From the NCBI GenBank assembly GCA_002069025.1, contig MWBK01000271.1:1-9557 (forward strand): 9,557 bases of DNA, in the 5' to 3' direction. Position numbers and translations under genes: made by a program. Positions 1 through 8,200 of this stretch are shown here, in pieces. Source of the stretch: Bacteroidetes bacterium ADurb.Bin302 (GTDB lineage: Bacteria; Bacteroidota; Bacteroidia; Bacteroidales; Paludibacteraceae). Below the pieces are notes generated by a model that saw nothing but the letters and a program-made list of their open reading frames with translations, had not been told where the DNA came from and did not search any database. How positions within the stretch are numbered: the first letter of the stretch is position 1; each line of letters begins with the position of its first letter.

Positions 1-1170
1 TAAAGAATTTGATGCCAAACGATTAGCTCCGTGCAAGCCTGTACATGAACATTCGCCGGCAGCATATAAATGCTTAAGCGAGGTTCTTGCTTTTTTATCT
101 ACTGCAATACCACCGCACAAATAATGAGCAGCGGGAACAACAGGTATATAATCTTTTGTGATATCTACTCCAATGCTCAAGCACTTATCATAAATCATGG
201 GGAAATGTTCCTTGGTTTCTGCAGCAGTTTTGTGAGTTACATCAAGATAAACATAATCACTTCCGGATAATTTCATCTCAGTATCAATAGAACGAGCTAC
301 TATATCACGCGGCGCCAAAGATCCACGCTTATCATATTTGTACATAAATTCTTCGCCTTTAAGATTACGCAATACTGCACCATATCCGCGCAAAGCTTCT
401 GTAATCAAAAAGGAAGGACGTTCATTAGGATTATATAAAGATGTTGGATGGAACTGTACGAACTCCATATCTTTTACCAATCCTTTTGCTCTATAAACCA
501 TTGAGATTCCATCTCCGGTAGCAATAGAAGGATTTGTGGTAGTTTGATATATCTGTCCTATACCACCTGTTGCCATCATAGTAACTTTTGACAAGAAAGT
601 ATGTACGTGTCTTGTTTTAGGATTTAAAACATATACTCCGTAACATTCAATACCGGGGGTAGTATGCTTAACTAATTGCCCAAGATGATGTTGCGTTATT
701 AAATCTATGGCGAAATGATTTTCAAATACCTCAATATTCGGATGCTGATTAATTCTTTTAACCAAAGAATGCTGAATTTCAGCACCGGTACTGTCTTTAT
801 GATGCAGAATTCTAAATTCAGAATGGCCCCCTTCTTTATGAAGGTCGAAATTACCTGATGCATCTTTGTCAAAATCTACACCCCACTGAACTAATTGATC
901 TATTTCGCGTGGTGCATTTTCAACCACCATACGTACAACAGATTCGTCACAAATTCCATCTCCCGCAATCAATGTATCGGCAATATGTTTGTCAAATTTG
1001 TCGGTATCTTTAGTTACAGAAGCAATTCCTCCTTGTGCCAGGTTTGTATTTGCCTCCTCCAATTTGGTTTTGCATAGAATTGCAACCTTGCCTTTATCAG
1101 CAACTTTAAGGGCAAAACTCATTCCTGCAATGCCACTTCCAATAACCATAAAATCAAACTTGCGTACCAT
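1..1170 (-). CDS. nadB: L-aspartate oxidase NadB (3' part lies off the window)
   Basis: This FAD enzyme oxidises L-aspartate to iminoaspartate, which NadA condenses with dihydroxyacetone phosphate to quinolinate: the first step of de novo NAD synthesis, in the cytoplasm. The first 390 codons are open to base 1; the family is usually about 520-540 residues, so the C-terminal helical domain is missing only because the window ends. Visible motifs: an N-terminal dinucleotide fold with GSGIAG at 11-16; KEGGHS around 112-117 followed by RILHHKDSTG; the MATGGIGQIY FAD segment; EFVQFHPTS with His241; PRDIVARS with Arg288; PAAHYLCGG with His349; and HGANRLASNS with Arg384. His241, Arg288, His349 and Arg384 sit within two or three residues of the E. 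coli NadB active-site positions as I recall them. HGANRLASNS and the lack of SdhA-specific features favour NadB over succinate dehydrogenase/fumarate reductase flavoprotein. The ATG at 1168-1170 lies directly upstream of the Rossmann motif. The gene has its own likely promoter and is separated from the upstream glucanase by a terminator, so it is probably not part of that operon. Confidence 0.95.
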   Translation of the reverse strand, partial: MVRKFDFMVIGSGIAGMSFALKVADKGKVAILCKTKLEEANTNLAQGGIASVTKDTDKFDKHIADTLIAGDGICDESVVRMVVENAPREIDQLVQWGVDFDKDASGNFDLHKEGGHSEFRILHHKDSTGAEIQHSLVKRINQHPNIEVFENHFAIDLITQHHLGQLVKHTTPGIECYGVYVLNPKTRHVHTFLSKVTMMATGGIGQIYQTTTNPSIATGDGISMVYRAKGLVKDMEFVQFHPTSLYNPNERPSFLITEALRGYGAVLRNLKGEEFMYKYDKRGSLAPRDIVARSIDTEMKLSGSDYVYLDVTHKTAAETKEHFPMIYDKCLSIGVDITKDYIPVVPAAHYLCGGIAVDKKARTSLKHLYAAGECSCTGLHGANRLASNSL

Positions 1171-1191
1171 AATTCAAATATTTTCAATACA

Positions 1192-1199
1192 CAAAAGTA
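1192..1199 (-). promoter_or_regulatory. Putative Bacteroidota -7 promoter element for nadB
   Basis: On the minus strand this reads TACTTTTG, an exact match to the Bacteroidota primary sigma factor -7 consensus TAnnTTTG. It lies 21 bases upstream of the nadB ATG and directly after the glucanase terminator. That would give a very short leader ending in A/T-rich sequence, which is normal for initiation in this phylum. No good TTTG -33 element is present at the expected distance; that position falls inside the terminator hairpin, around 1219-1226. Only the -7 match is directly visible, and promoter activity is inferred. Confidence 0.5.
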
Positions 1200-1200
1200 C

Positions 1201-1235
1201 AAAAAAGGAGGATACTATTGTAATATCCTCCTTTT
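1201..1235 (-). terminator. Rho-independent terminator after the GH16 gene
   Basis: There is a perfect 12-bp inverted repeat (1203-1214 with 1224-1235) around a 9-base loop. On the minus strand the stem is AAAAGGAGGATA / TATCCTCCTTTT, and the transcript continues into a run of six T residues (1206-1201) followed by G. It begins 18 bases after the GH16 stop codon, as expected for the end of the glucan operon. The stem is nearly symmetric, so it could also slow transcription arriving from the opposite strand, but no plus-strand gene is present. Confidence 0.85.
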
Positions 1236-1252
1236 AAAGCTTCGAATTCGAA

Positions 1253-2845
1253 TTATTTCTTCAGAATCTTTGTTATTTCAACATTATCATTTGTATAAAC
1301 TGCCTTTAAAATATATAAACCCGAACTAATTCCTGACATATTAATTTCGTAATTATCACTATTGAAATTGAACTGTTTAAGAACTTTTCCGTTTAGTGAT
1401 AAGATTTCTGCAGACTTAATTACTTCGTCAGATTCAACTACTGCATAATCTGAAATAGGATTAGGATATACAACAAGATAATGATTATCTGCAACGACAT
1501 CATTTACAGCAGTTACACATTCAGAACCCTTCAAAGAAACATTTGATATGGTGTAAACAGCATCAGCAGGTCCGCCACTAACAGATAATACAAGCGCCGG
1601 AGCATCTAATCTTTCAGCAGCTGTTTCAGATATGCTAAACTTATATTCTTGGCCTGCTGTGAGTGTTATTTCGTTATCGTTAAACATCTGAAGCTTATTA
1701 TCATTGTTTGATTCTACATATATGTTTACAGTTGCATTTTCAGTTGATGTTATAGTTCCGCTAAGTGTATATTCTGTACTTGCCTTCAAAGGGTTCTTAT
1801 TTCCAACCGTAACAACATACATATTGTCATATGATAGTTTCGGATTTGCAGTAATTGTAGTTCCTGAATAGCTTGCAAGACCTTCAACCACATTCCAGAC
1901 ATTATTTTCATTACAAACATTCGACATAGAAGTATATGATGCAAAAGAATTTGTACATACATCTATTTCAGTTCCACAACTTGAAGAGTTATCTGTTAAT
2001 GTTGATTGAGGATAGTCTGTTTTATCTTGGTAAATGCGAACCCAATCAACTTGCATTTGGCATGAAGTAAAATCCTGAGCAATATTATAATTCACATAAG
2101 CACCTCCTAATGCTATATTATATAGCATGTAGAATTCGTAATTAAAAGCATAAATACCATTTGAACGATCTGTTGCAGCTGCAGTACTCATAGTAACTAC
2201 ATTTTGCCTATTTGAGCCATCTGCATCACATACGTAACCAATTAGAACTGATGGTGTCCACTCTACACCAAATATACGCCATAGGTCTCCTACTTCTTCA
2301 TCGAATGTTATGGACTGACCATAGTTTACATTAGAATAAGAACCATCCATTCCGTTATTGTTCCAGTGATATGTACTCAATGCTCTATTCCATGTTGTAG
2401 TATTTGAGGTACACATTTCTTCCATAATGTCAATTTCACCTTGGTACGGCCAAGAATCAGCTCCTTTACCTAACATCCAAAATGCGGGCCAAACACCGGT
2501 ATTAGCTTTTGGGGTTTTGATTAATGATTCTACCTTACCATATCTTGCCTGTACTTTACCGTTACTTTTTATACGTGCAGAAGTATAGCTACTTCCTGAA
2601 TAGTCTTCTTTTTTGGCAACGATAATCATTTTACCGTCTTGAAGATATAAATTATCAGCTCTACTTGTGTAATACTGAGATTCACCATTACCCCATCCAC
2701 CGGCACCTATTTCGTAGGTCCATACTGTTGGGTTTAATTCATCACAGTCGAACTCGTCAGACCACACTAATTCGTAAGCAGCAGACATAGGCAGAGAGAA
2801 TGTCAGCATAGCAACTCCGATTAAAAGACAGCTTTTAATATTCAT
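1253..2845 (-). CDS. Secreted GH16 endo-beta-1,3-glucanase (laminarinase-like) with CBM-like module and T9SS sorting domain
   Basis: This is a 530-residue endo-acting glucanase predicted to cut beta-1,3- or mixed beta-1,3/1,4-glucans outside the cell. Residues 1-22 are a Sec signal peptide (positive start, hydrophobic core, cleavage near SAA). Residues 24-275 are the GH16 jelly roll: LVWSDEF near 26-32, WGNGESQYYT at 51-60, WPAFWMLG at 119-126, and the catalytic signature EIDIME at 137-142, with Glu137 as nucleophile, Asp139 as helper and Glu142 as acid/base. The domain ends with VDWVRIYQ at 266-273. The EIDIME form without an extra insertion fits the laminarinase/lichenase branch rather than agarases or carrageenases, but substrate is inferred. 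Residues 300-441 form a second beta-rich module, and 455-530 a T9SS type A sorting domain; both are entered separately. The ATG at 2843-2845 begins exactly at the signal peptide. It follows the GH3 gene by 41 bp on the same strand with no terminator-like T-tract between, and is the last gene of the operon, followed by a strong terminator. Confidence 0.93.
   Translation of the reverse strand: MNIKSCLLIGVAMLTFSLPMSAAYELVWSDEFDCDELNPTVWTYEIGAGGWGNGESQYYTSRADNLYLQDGKMIIVAKKEDYSGSSYTSARIKSNGKVQARYGKVESLIKTPKANTGVWPAFWMLGKGADSWPYQGEIDIMEEMCTSNTTTWNRALSTYHWNNNGMDGSYSNVNYGQSITFDEEVGDLWRIFGVEWTPSVLIGYVCDADGSNRQNVVTMSTAAATDRSNGIYAFNYEFYMLYNIALGGAYVNYNIAQDFTSCQMQVDWVRIYQDKTDYPQSTLTDNSSSCGTEIDVCTNSFASYTSMSNVCNENNVWNVVEGLASYSGTTITANPKLSYDNMYVVTVGNKNPLKASTEYTLSGTITSTENATVNIYVESNNDNKLQMFNDNEITLTAGQEYKFSISETAAERLDAPALVLSVSGGPADAVYTISNVSLKGSECVTAVNDVVADNHYLVVYPNPISDYAVVESDEVIKSAEILSLNGKVLKQFNFNSDNYEINMSGISSGLYILKAVYTNDNVEITKILKK
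1256..1483 (-). other. T9SS type A C-terminal sorting domain of the GH16 enzyme
   Basis: Residues 455-530 have the layout of the Por/type IX secretion sorting domain: a YPNP motif at 460-463, ISDYAVV, a central strand with SLNGKVLKQ, and a final SSGLYILKAVY block followed by the basic tail KILKK. In this family the domain directs a Sec-exported protein through the outer membrane and is then removed by the PorU sortase, with the cargo attached to the cell surface or released. This places the glucanase outside the cell and implies that the organism has a T9SS, which is not encoded in this window. Confidence 0.88.
1523..1948 (-). other. CBM-like beta-sandwich module of the GH16 enzyme
   Basis: Residues 300-441 lie between the GH16 fold and the sorting domain and are rich in predicted strands. 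The pattern (LKASTEYTLSGTI, then ATVNIYV, then NEITLTAGQEYKFSIS, then a last strand YTISNVSLKG) resembles the CBM4/CBM9-type carbohydrate-binding fold, in which the closing strand reads like xxxDNVSL. Such modules often bind beta-1,3-glucan or xylan. Sequence-level family assignment is uncertain: I see the fold-like pattern, not diagnostic binding residues. Cysteines flank or lie within the region at 290, 297, 311 and 443. Confidence 0.5.
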
Positions 2846-2886
2846 AATATTTAATTTACGGAGTTATCTATTCGACAAACTCCCGG

Positions 2887-5130
2887 TTAGTTAAGTACGA
2901 AATCGGCCGACAGACCTTCTACACTGTTTGGAGCCACCCAAACGCAAAATTTACCCGGTTCTGTAACTTTTTGCATTTTTGCATTCCAAAAAGACAATTG
3001 ATCTGCCGAAATCTTAAATGAAACTGTTTTTTCTTCTCCCTTTTTAATATAAATCCTTTGAAATCCTTTTAATTCTTTTAAAGGACGAACTAATGAGCCT
3101 ACATAGTCTCTAACGTACAATTGCACCACTTCGGTACCATCGTATTTGCCTGTATTTTTAATCTTACATGATACCGTTAGGGTATCTTTCATGTTTATTT
3201 TATCTGACGATAATTGTAAATCAAAATACTCAAATTTTGTATATGATAAACCATAACCGAATGGGAATAATGGAGCTAAACCTGCATCTAACCAATATGT
3301 ACAGAAACCTAAAGATGTTTGCTTTGCTTCTAACGGAATATCATCTATCATATGAAGAGGTTGTTGTGCAGGACGCCCTGTTTTATAATCGCTATAATAA
3401 ATAGGAATCTGACCAACCATTTTTGGGAATGTAACAGCTAATTTACCCGATGGAACAGATTTACCAAAAATCAAATCTATCAAAGCAGGCCCTGCCATTG
3501 TACCGCCATGAAATGCAACAAATAATGATTTTGAGGCTTCTGTCTCTGCTTCTATCGTTAACGGTCTTCCTGCCATCACTATTGTTACTAAAGGCTTTCC
3601 TGTGGCTTCTAATGCCTTTAGCAATTCGGTTTGAGCTCCAGGTAGATTAATATCGGCTCTACATTTTGCTTCTCCCGACAATATTGCTTCTTCACCTACA
3701 AATAACAATACTACATCAGACTTTGATGCCATAGATACAGCCTTTGCAAAATCCTTTTTATCGTAATCGCGAGTACTTATTAAAGCTTTCTCGTATAAAA
3801 TTTCAAACTTATCACCATACTGTTGTTTTATTGCAGCAAGAGGAGTTACAGAATGTGTTTTATCTCCATCAAAGCACCATGTTCCCATTTGGTCGTGAGC
3901 AGCATCGGCCATTGGTCCAATTACAGCCACCCTTTTAATATTATCTGCAGACAATGGTAAGAAATCATTTTCATTTTTTACTAAAACTGCACTTTCTGTG
4001 GCAGCATTTACGGCGGCCCTTAAATGCTCTTCCGAATACAATACAGAATCTTTCTTCGACAAATCAGTGTATGGGTTGTCGAATAAACCTAAATCAAATT
4101 TAAGTCTTAAAACACGCCTTACAGCATCGTCTATCAACTTTTCATCAACTGCATTTGCTTGTACTAGTGAATCTAAATAATTGACATATACAAAACTCAT
4201 CATATCCATATCAACTCCGGCAAGCATTCCCAACTTTGCTGATTCGGCTTCGTTCTCGCAAAAACCTTGGACTGCCATTTGTTCTATTGAGAAATAATCA
4301 CTTACAACCATTCCTTTATATCCCCATTCTTCTCTCAATATATCTCTCAACAAGAATGTGCTTCCTGATACAGGAACTCCGTTTAATTCATTAAATCCGG
4401 CCATAAATGTAGCAACACCTGCTTTCGCAGCAGCTTCAAATGGAGGCAAAACATAATCGCGTAAACGTTGTTCTGAAGTAAATACTACATTATAATCTCT
4501 ACCGCTTTCTGTTAAACCATAGGCAGCAAAATGTTTTGCACAAGCCGCAACCCTATCAGGGGCAGACATATCAGATCCTTGAAATCCTTTTATCATTGCA
4601 ACACCTAATACTGATGTTAAATATGGATCCTCACCTAAACTCTCGGCTATTCTACCCCATCTTGGATCACGAGTAACGTCAATCATTGGAGCAAAAGTAT
4701 AGCGTATACCTGTTGATGCAGCTTCAGCTGCTGCTACGCGAGCACCTTCTGTAATAATTGTAGTATCCCAACTACAAGCTTGCCCTAAAGGAATAGGAAA
4801 TACTGTTTTAAAACCATGAATCACATCACGAGCATATAGCAAAGGTATTCCTAAACGACTCTCTTCTATAGCAACACGTTGTAACTCATTTACCTTTTCG
4901 GGATCGCAATTTAATATTGAACCTATATTCCCGTCTTTTACATTCTGAATTATTTCGTCAGACACATCACCGGCATCACGCTGATTTAATTGGCCTATCT
5001 TTTCTTGTAAGGTCATTTTAGACAATAGGGCCTCAACCTTTTCATCGGTTGTATCTTTAATTTCATTTTTTTGACATGCTGTAAAGCAGGCAATAAATAT
5101 AATCGCTAATATGATGTAATACTTTTTCAT
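2887..5130 (-). CDS. GH3 beta-glucosidase, lipoprotein (BglX-like)
   Basis: This is a 747-residue exo-acting beta-glucosidase that releases glucose from the non-reducing ends of beta-glucan oligosaccharides, probably laminari-oligosaccharides here. Residues 1-19 are a lipoprotein signal (KK, hydrophobic core, FTAC with Cys19 to be lipidated). Residues ~28-360 are the GH3 N-terminal barrel: GIPLLYARDVIHG at 94-106, FAPMIDVTRDPRWGR at 146-160, GEDPY, KHFAAYG at 199-205 and GMVVSDYFS with nucleophile Asp278. Residues ~380-610 form the alpha/beta sandwich; Glu487 in SGEAKCRADINLP is the likely acid/base by its position in the family's ExxxRxDIxLP segment. The last ~100 residues are the fibronectin III-like domain with GTEVVQLYVRD. 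The frame is open back to an ATG at 5166, but I chose 5130 (MKKYY) because it starts precisely at the lipoprotein signal and the longer start lies inside a hairpin; ATG 5136 is also possible. Length and domain order match E. coli BglX. It lies 41 bp upstream of the GH16 gene and is probably cotranscribed. Confidence 0.93.
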   Translation of the reverse strand: MKKYYIILAIIFIACFTACQKNEIKDTTDEKVEALLSKMTLQEKIGQLNQRDAGDVSDEIIQNVKDGNIGSILNCDPEKVNELQRVAIEESRLGIPLLYARDVIHGFKTVFPIPLGQACSWDTTIITEGARVAAAEAASTGIRYTFAPMIDVTRDPRWGRIAESLGEDPYLTSVLGVAMIKGFQGSDMSAPDRVAACAKHFAAYGLTESGRDYNVVFTSEQRLRDYVLPPFEAAAKAGVATFMAGFNELNGVPVSGSTFLLRDILREEWGYKGMVVSDYFSIEQMAVQGFCENEAESAKLGMLAGVDMDMMSFVYVNYLDSLVQANAVDEKLIDDAVRRVLRLKFDLGLFDNPYTDLSKKDSVLYSEEHLRAAVNAATESAVLVKNENDFLPLSADNIKRVAVIGPMADAAHDQMGTWCFDGDKTHSVTPLAAIKQQYGDKFEILYEKALISTRDYDKKDFAKAVSMASKSDVVLLFVGEEAILSGEAKCRADINLPGAQTELLKALEATGKPLVTIVMAGRPLTIEAETEASKSLFVAFHGGTMAGPALIDLIFGKSVPSGKLAVTFPKMVGQIPIYYSDYKTGRPAQQPLHMIDDIPLEAKQTSLGFCTYWLDAGLAPLFPFGYGLSYTKFEYFDLQLSSDKINMKDTLTVSCKIKNTGKYDGTEVVQLYVRDYVGSLVRPLKELKGFQRIYIKKGEEKTVSFKISADQLSFWNAKMQKVTEPGKFCVWVAPNSVEGLSADFVLN

Positions 5131-5156
5131 ACACATAAAATTTATTATTAAATAAA

Positions 5157-5192
5157 AGGAGGACAAACAGTTATATTTACTGTATTCCTCCT
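5157..5192 (-). terminator. Intra-operon hairpin between phosphorylase and GH3 genes (weak terminator or processing/stability element)
   Basis: An inverted repeat has outer arms AGGAGGA (5157-5163) and TCCTCCT (5186-5192) and inner arms ACAGT (5167-5171) and ACTGT (5179-5183). A small internal loop (3 versus 2 bases) and a 7-base apical loop separate them. On the minus strand the stem is followed by TTTTATTT, a weak T-tract. It starts 45 bases after the phosphorylase stop and ends 27 bases before the GH3 start. It could be a partial terminator or an RNA-stability hairpin that lets upstream and downstream genes be expressed at different levels. No convincing TAnnTTTG promoter is seen in this gap. 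Confidence 0.55.
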
Positions 5193-5236
5193 AATTATCA
5201 TCTACATACTCTAAATTTCTTGAGCAAATACAGTTA

Positions 5237-8200
5237 CTATAAATGAACAATCAGTCCCTTAATATCTGAATCGCGTGCAAATATGCGTGCACTTAATTTT
5301 TGATCTAAAGCATAAGTTACAATCCTTTCGGTTGATTTATCTGCATAAATAACATCTATACCTTCTTTACCATCTTTTAAATATGTAAATGGTATTGAAC
5401 AATATGTAAACTTAATATACGGAACATCAGCCTTAATAAACTCAGAATAATTCAACATGTCTTTGTTAATTGACAGACAAGCATTATTTATGAAGATTCC
5501 CAGTTCAAAGAAACGATTTATGATATCTTCTTTTACCTGACCTGTCATACCGGGTTGTTGAACTCCTGCCATAATAGGAGTATGAGAATATGGATCGAAT
5601 GGGAATGAACCATAATTTTCGGGCGATTTATGAGCACCTATTCCGTCTTTTACAGCAGCATAATGCGCTTTTAGACGAGCAATAACATTTGCATCAGCAC
5701 CTTCTGACATGGCTTTTTGAATATTTTCGCCTATTGCCAAAAGTAATTTTGATACCATGTGCCAATAAATAGAACCTAAACCTTCGTACTTATAGAATGA
5801 TCCTGAACGTCCTGTAAATGACTTATGATCAAATATCTTTTCGTATATATCGAGCAATAACTGACGATCTTTTTCTGACACCTTAGTTGGTAATTTATCT
5901 AATGCAGCAGATAAAAAGCCTGCATTATTGAAATTTGCATTAAAATGCACACCACCTAAATGGTCTTCTGATAAAATCTTACCGTCTTTTGCTGCCAACA
6001 ATTGCTTAACTACAGGTAATGAAACAGCATCATTAGGCAGATTGTTTTTTTCTAAAAAGCTAGCTAAACGCTTGTTAGGATATAAAATATAGCTATTTTG
6101 ATCTGCACGATATAAAGAACTTTTACGCAAAGAATCTAATAAAGAACATGCTTCACTAGCCGACAATTCCATTGATGTAAGAACAGCAACCTGTCCTTCA
6201 AGCATCTCGTATAAGTGATTTACCGAAACTGTTCCCTCTCCAAAAGAAACTAAATTATACGAATGATACATTCCGTCTTCACGCTTGTTAATTCGTATTG
6301 ACTCATCAATATAAGAAAGTACTGTTTCGAAGAATTTAACTAATTCTGCTTTTGAAATGCTTTGCTTCTTGCCTGTAAAACCTTTATATATTTGCGAACG
6401 ATATGCCTCACCGGCTTTGCCTAAAGCATCTACAACAACACGACGTTGTTTGTCATTGAAACCATTTTTAACAACAGATGCAGATCCTTCAAATGCAGCA
6501 GATAAGCCATTGAAGAAACTTTCCATTTCTGCTGATACTTCAAAACTATTTTCGTTTGATTCTGCAAATAGATTCTTAGAAAACGCAACAAATCTGCGCA
6601 TGTAATACAAAGTAACCATTGAGGCACCATATCCTACTAAAGCATTATTTGCATCATTCCATTCAGGACGTAAGGTGTTCATCCAAATACCTGCTTCAGG
6701 AATAAAGTTACTCAATTTTGCAAGTAGAGTTGCCAATAATTTTTCGGTGAAGGATGCCAATATTACCTCATCATTTTTATCTAACATCAAACGTGCATCA
6801 GATCCGTACGCAGGTAATATGTCAAAAATATGATTATGTAATTTGTCTTCAAATGTTATGGAGTTCTTTGGATCTGCAACTATTTCAGAATATGATTTAA
6901 GACGATATGGAACATTCGCAAATGCATAACGCAAATCGTTTAGTGAGGAACCTAATGCTTCCGGATAGTATTTACGAGATAGTTCCATCAATTTAAGTAG
7001 GTAGATCATTTGGTGGTCGCCCCAATATCCGATATTTGACCATGGATTTTCAGGTTCAATTATTTCCCAATCAATACCTTCGCTTGTTACTTTATATGGA
7101 TTATAGCCATCTGCTGTTGTTGCATTAAAGAATTTTGCGATAATACCATTGATATATTCGGGATAAGATAATGATAGGGCTTCCCAATTTTGGAAGATAT
7201 CACGCCAATTGCCTTGATATGAAATTAGTTTATTGCCGTTTTCATCATTAACTTTAATGTTAAACATGTTCCAAGGACGACTTGGATCCCCATGACGACG
7301 ACTAAATGTCAATGGAAGATATTCTTGGAATAAACGGTATAATTGTTTGTCTTTTTGTTTCAGCACTGCCGATTCAAGATCTTTGTATGATAATGTTTCG
7401 GGTAATGATTTCAAAAATTCAGCATTGCGAGCAGCTACTTTAGTATTAAATATCTTTACGTGTTTTGCAAAAGCAGCTCCAAAAATATTATAATTATCGC
7501 AATAGAAACCACCACGCATAGTATTAAACAAAACATTTGCAAAGTGACGTGCCATTCCATGGTCATCAGCTGTTTCTTGAATACCATCAACTTCTCCTAC
7601 AATTGCATTTAAAGCTGCTGTTCCTTTTGCTATGCTTTGTTCTAACAAGAGAGGTATATTCTTTTCATTTTTCAAAAATGCAATGCAATTACGAACTTGT
7701 ACAGCATCTTGCGAAACTTCTGCAACAAAGAACCATGTTTTTTCGGTTTTACTTGATATAGTAAACGAAGTATGTGCAAGAAATGCTCCACGAACCCCTT
7801 TTGCCTCATTTTCAGCTTCAATTTCAAGACCTGCTCTAAACGCATCCAATTGACGAGAACTCAATAAATATGATGCTTTATCCAAACCGTAATTCCAGAT
7901 AACATTAGCACGTAAAGACTCACTTGGTTCTGCTCTATCAACCAAAATAGACTCCATTCTGAACAATGCCATTGAAGCATCTGCTACAAGTTCTGTCTTT
8001 TTATATGCATCAACTAAGGTTGATAATTTGTTTTGTGTAAGTTGATCTACTCCCGAAGGCAATACATTCTGAACACCATCTATAATTTCAACTTCAATTT
8101 TATCATTGCTGTCATTAACAAGTTTACTCTTCTTGATCCAACCATAAGCATCTGCATTCATCCATGCATATTGAAATGTCAGACCTAAATCAAAATTCTG

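Noticed and set aside
1..1170. Succinate dehydrogenase/fumarate reductase flavoprotein instead of NadB
   Set aside because: The PAAHYLCGG and HGANRLASNS motifs, the KEGGHS...RILHHKDSTG block and the tight alignment with E. coli NadB active-site spacing favour L-aspartate oxidase; no sdhB/sdhC-like neighbour is present.
2860..2883. Inverted repeat GGAGTT/AACTCC between the GH3 and GH16 genes
   Set aside because: Only a 6-bp stem with a 12-base loop and no T-tract after it on the minus strand; it is too weak to call a terminator or regulatory hairpin.
5131..5166. Longer GH3 start at ATG 5166, adding 12 residues before MKKYY
   Set aside because: The added residues would put a second hydrophobic stretch before a good lipoprotein signal, and the ATG lies within the hairpin arm region 5157-5192. 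Starting at 5130 gives a textbook lipoprotein N-terminus.
6357..7853. Several 60-82 codon open frames on the plus strand (e.g. 6357-6605, 7537-7761, 7632-7853) and similar ones at 895-1237, 3168-4180 and 8227-9230
   Set aside because: All lie antisense to strongly supported genes, show low-complexity hydrophobic/Leu-rich translations typical of shadow frames, and have no recognisable domain or ribosome-binding context.
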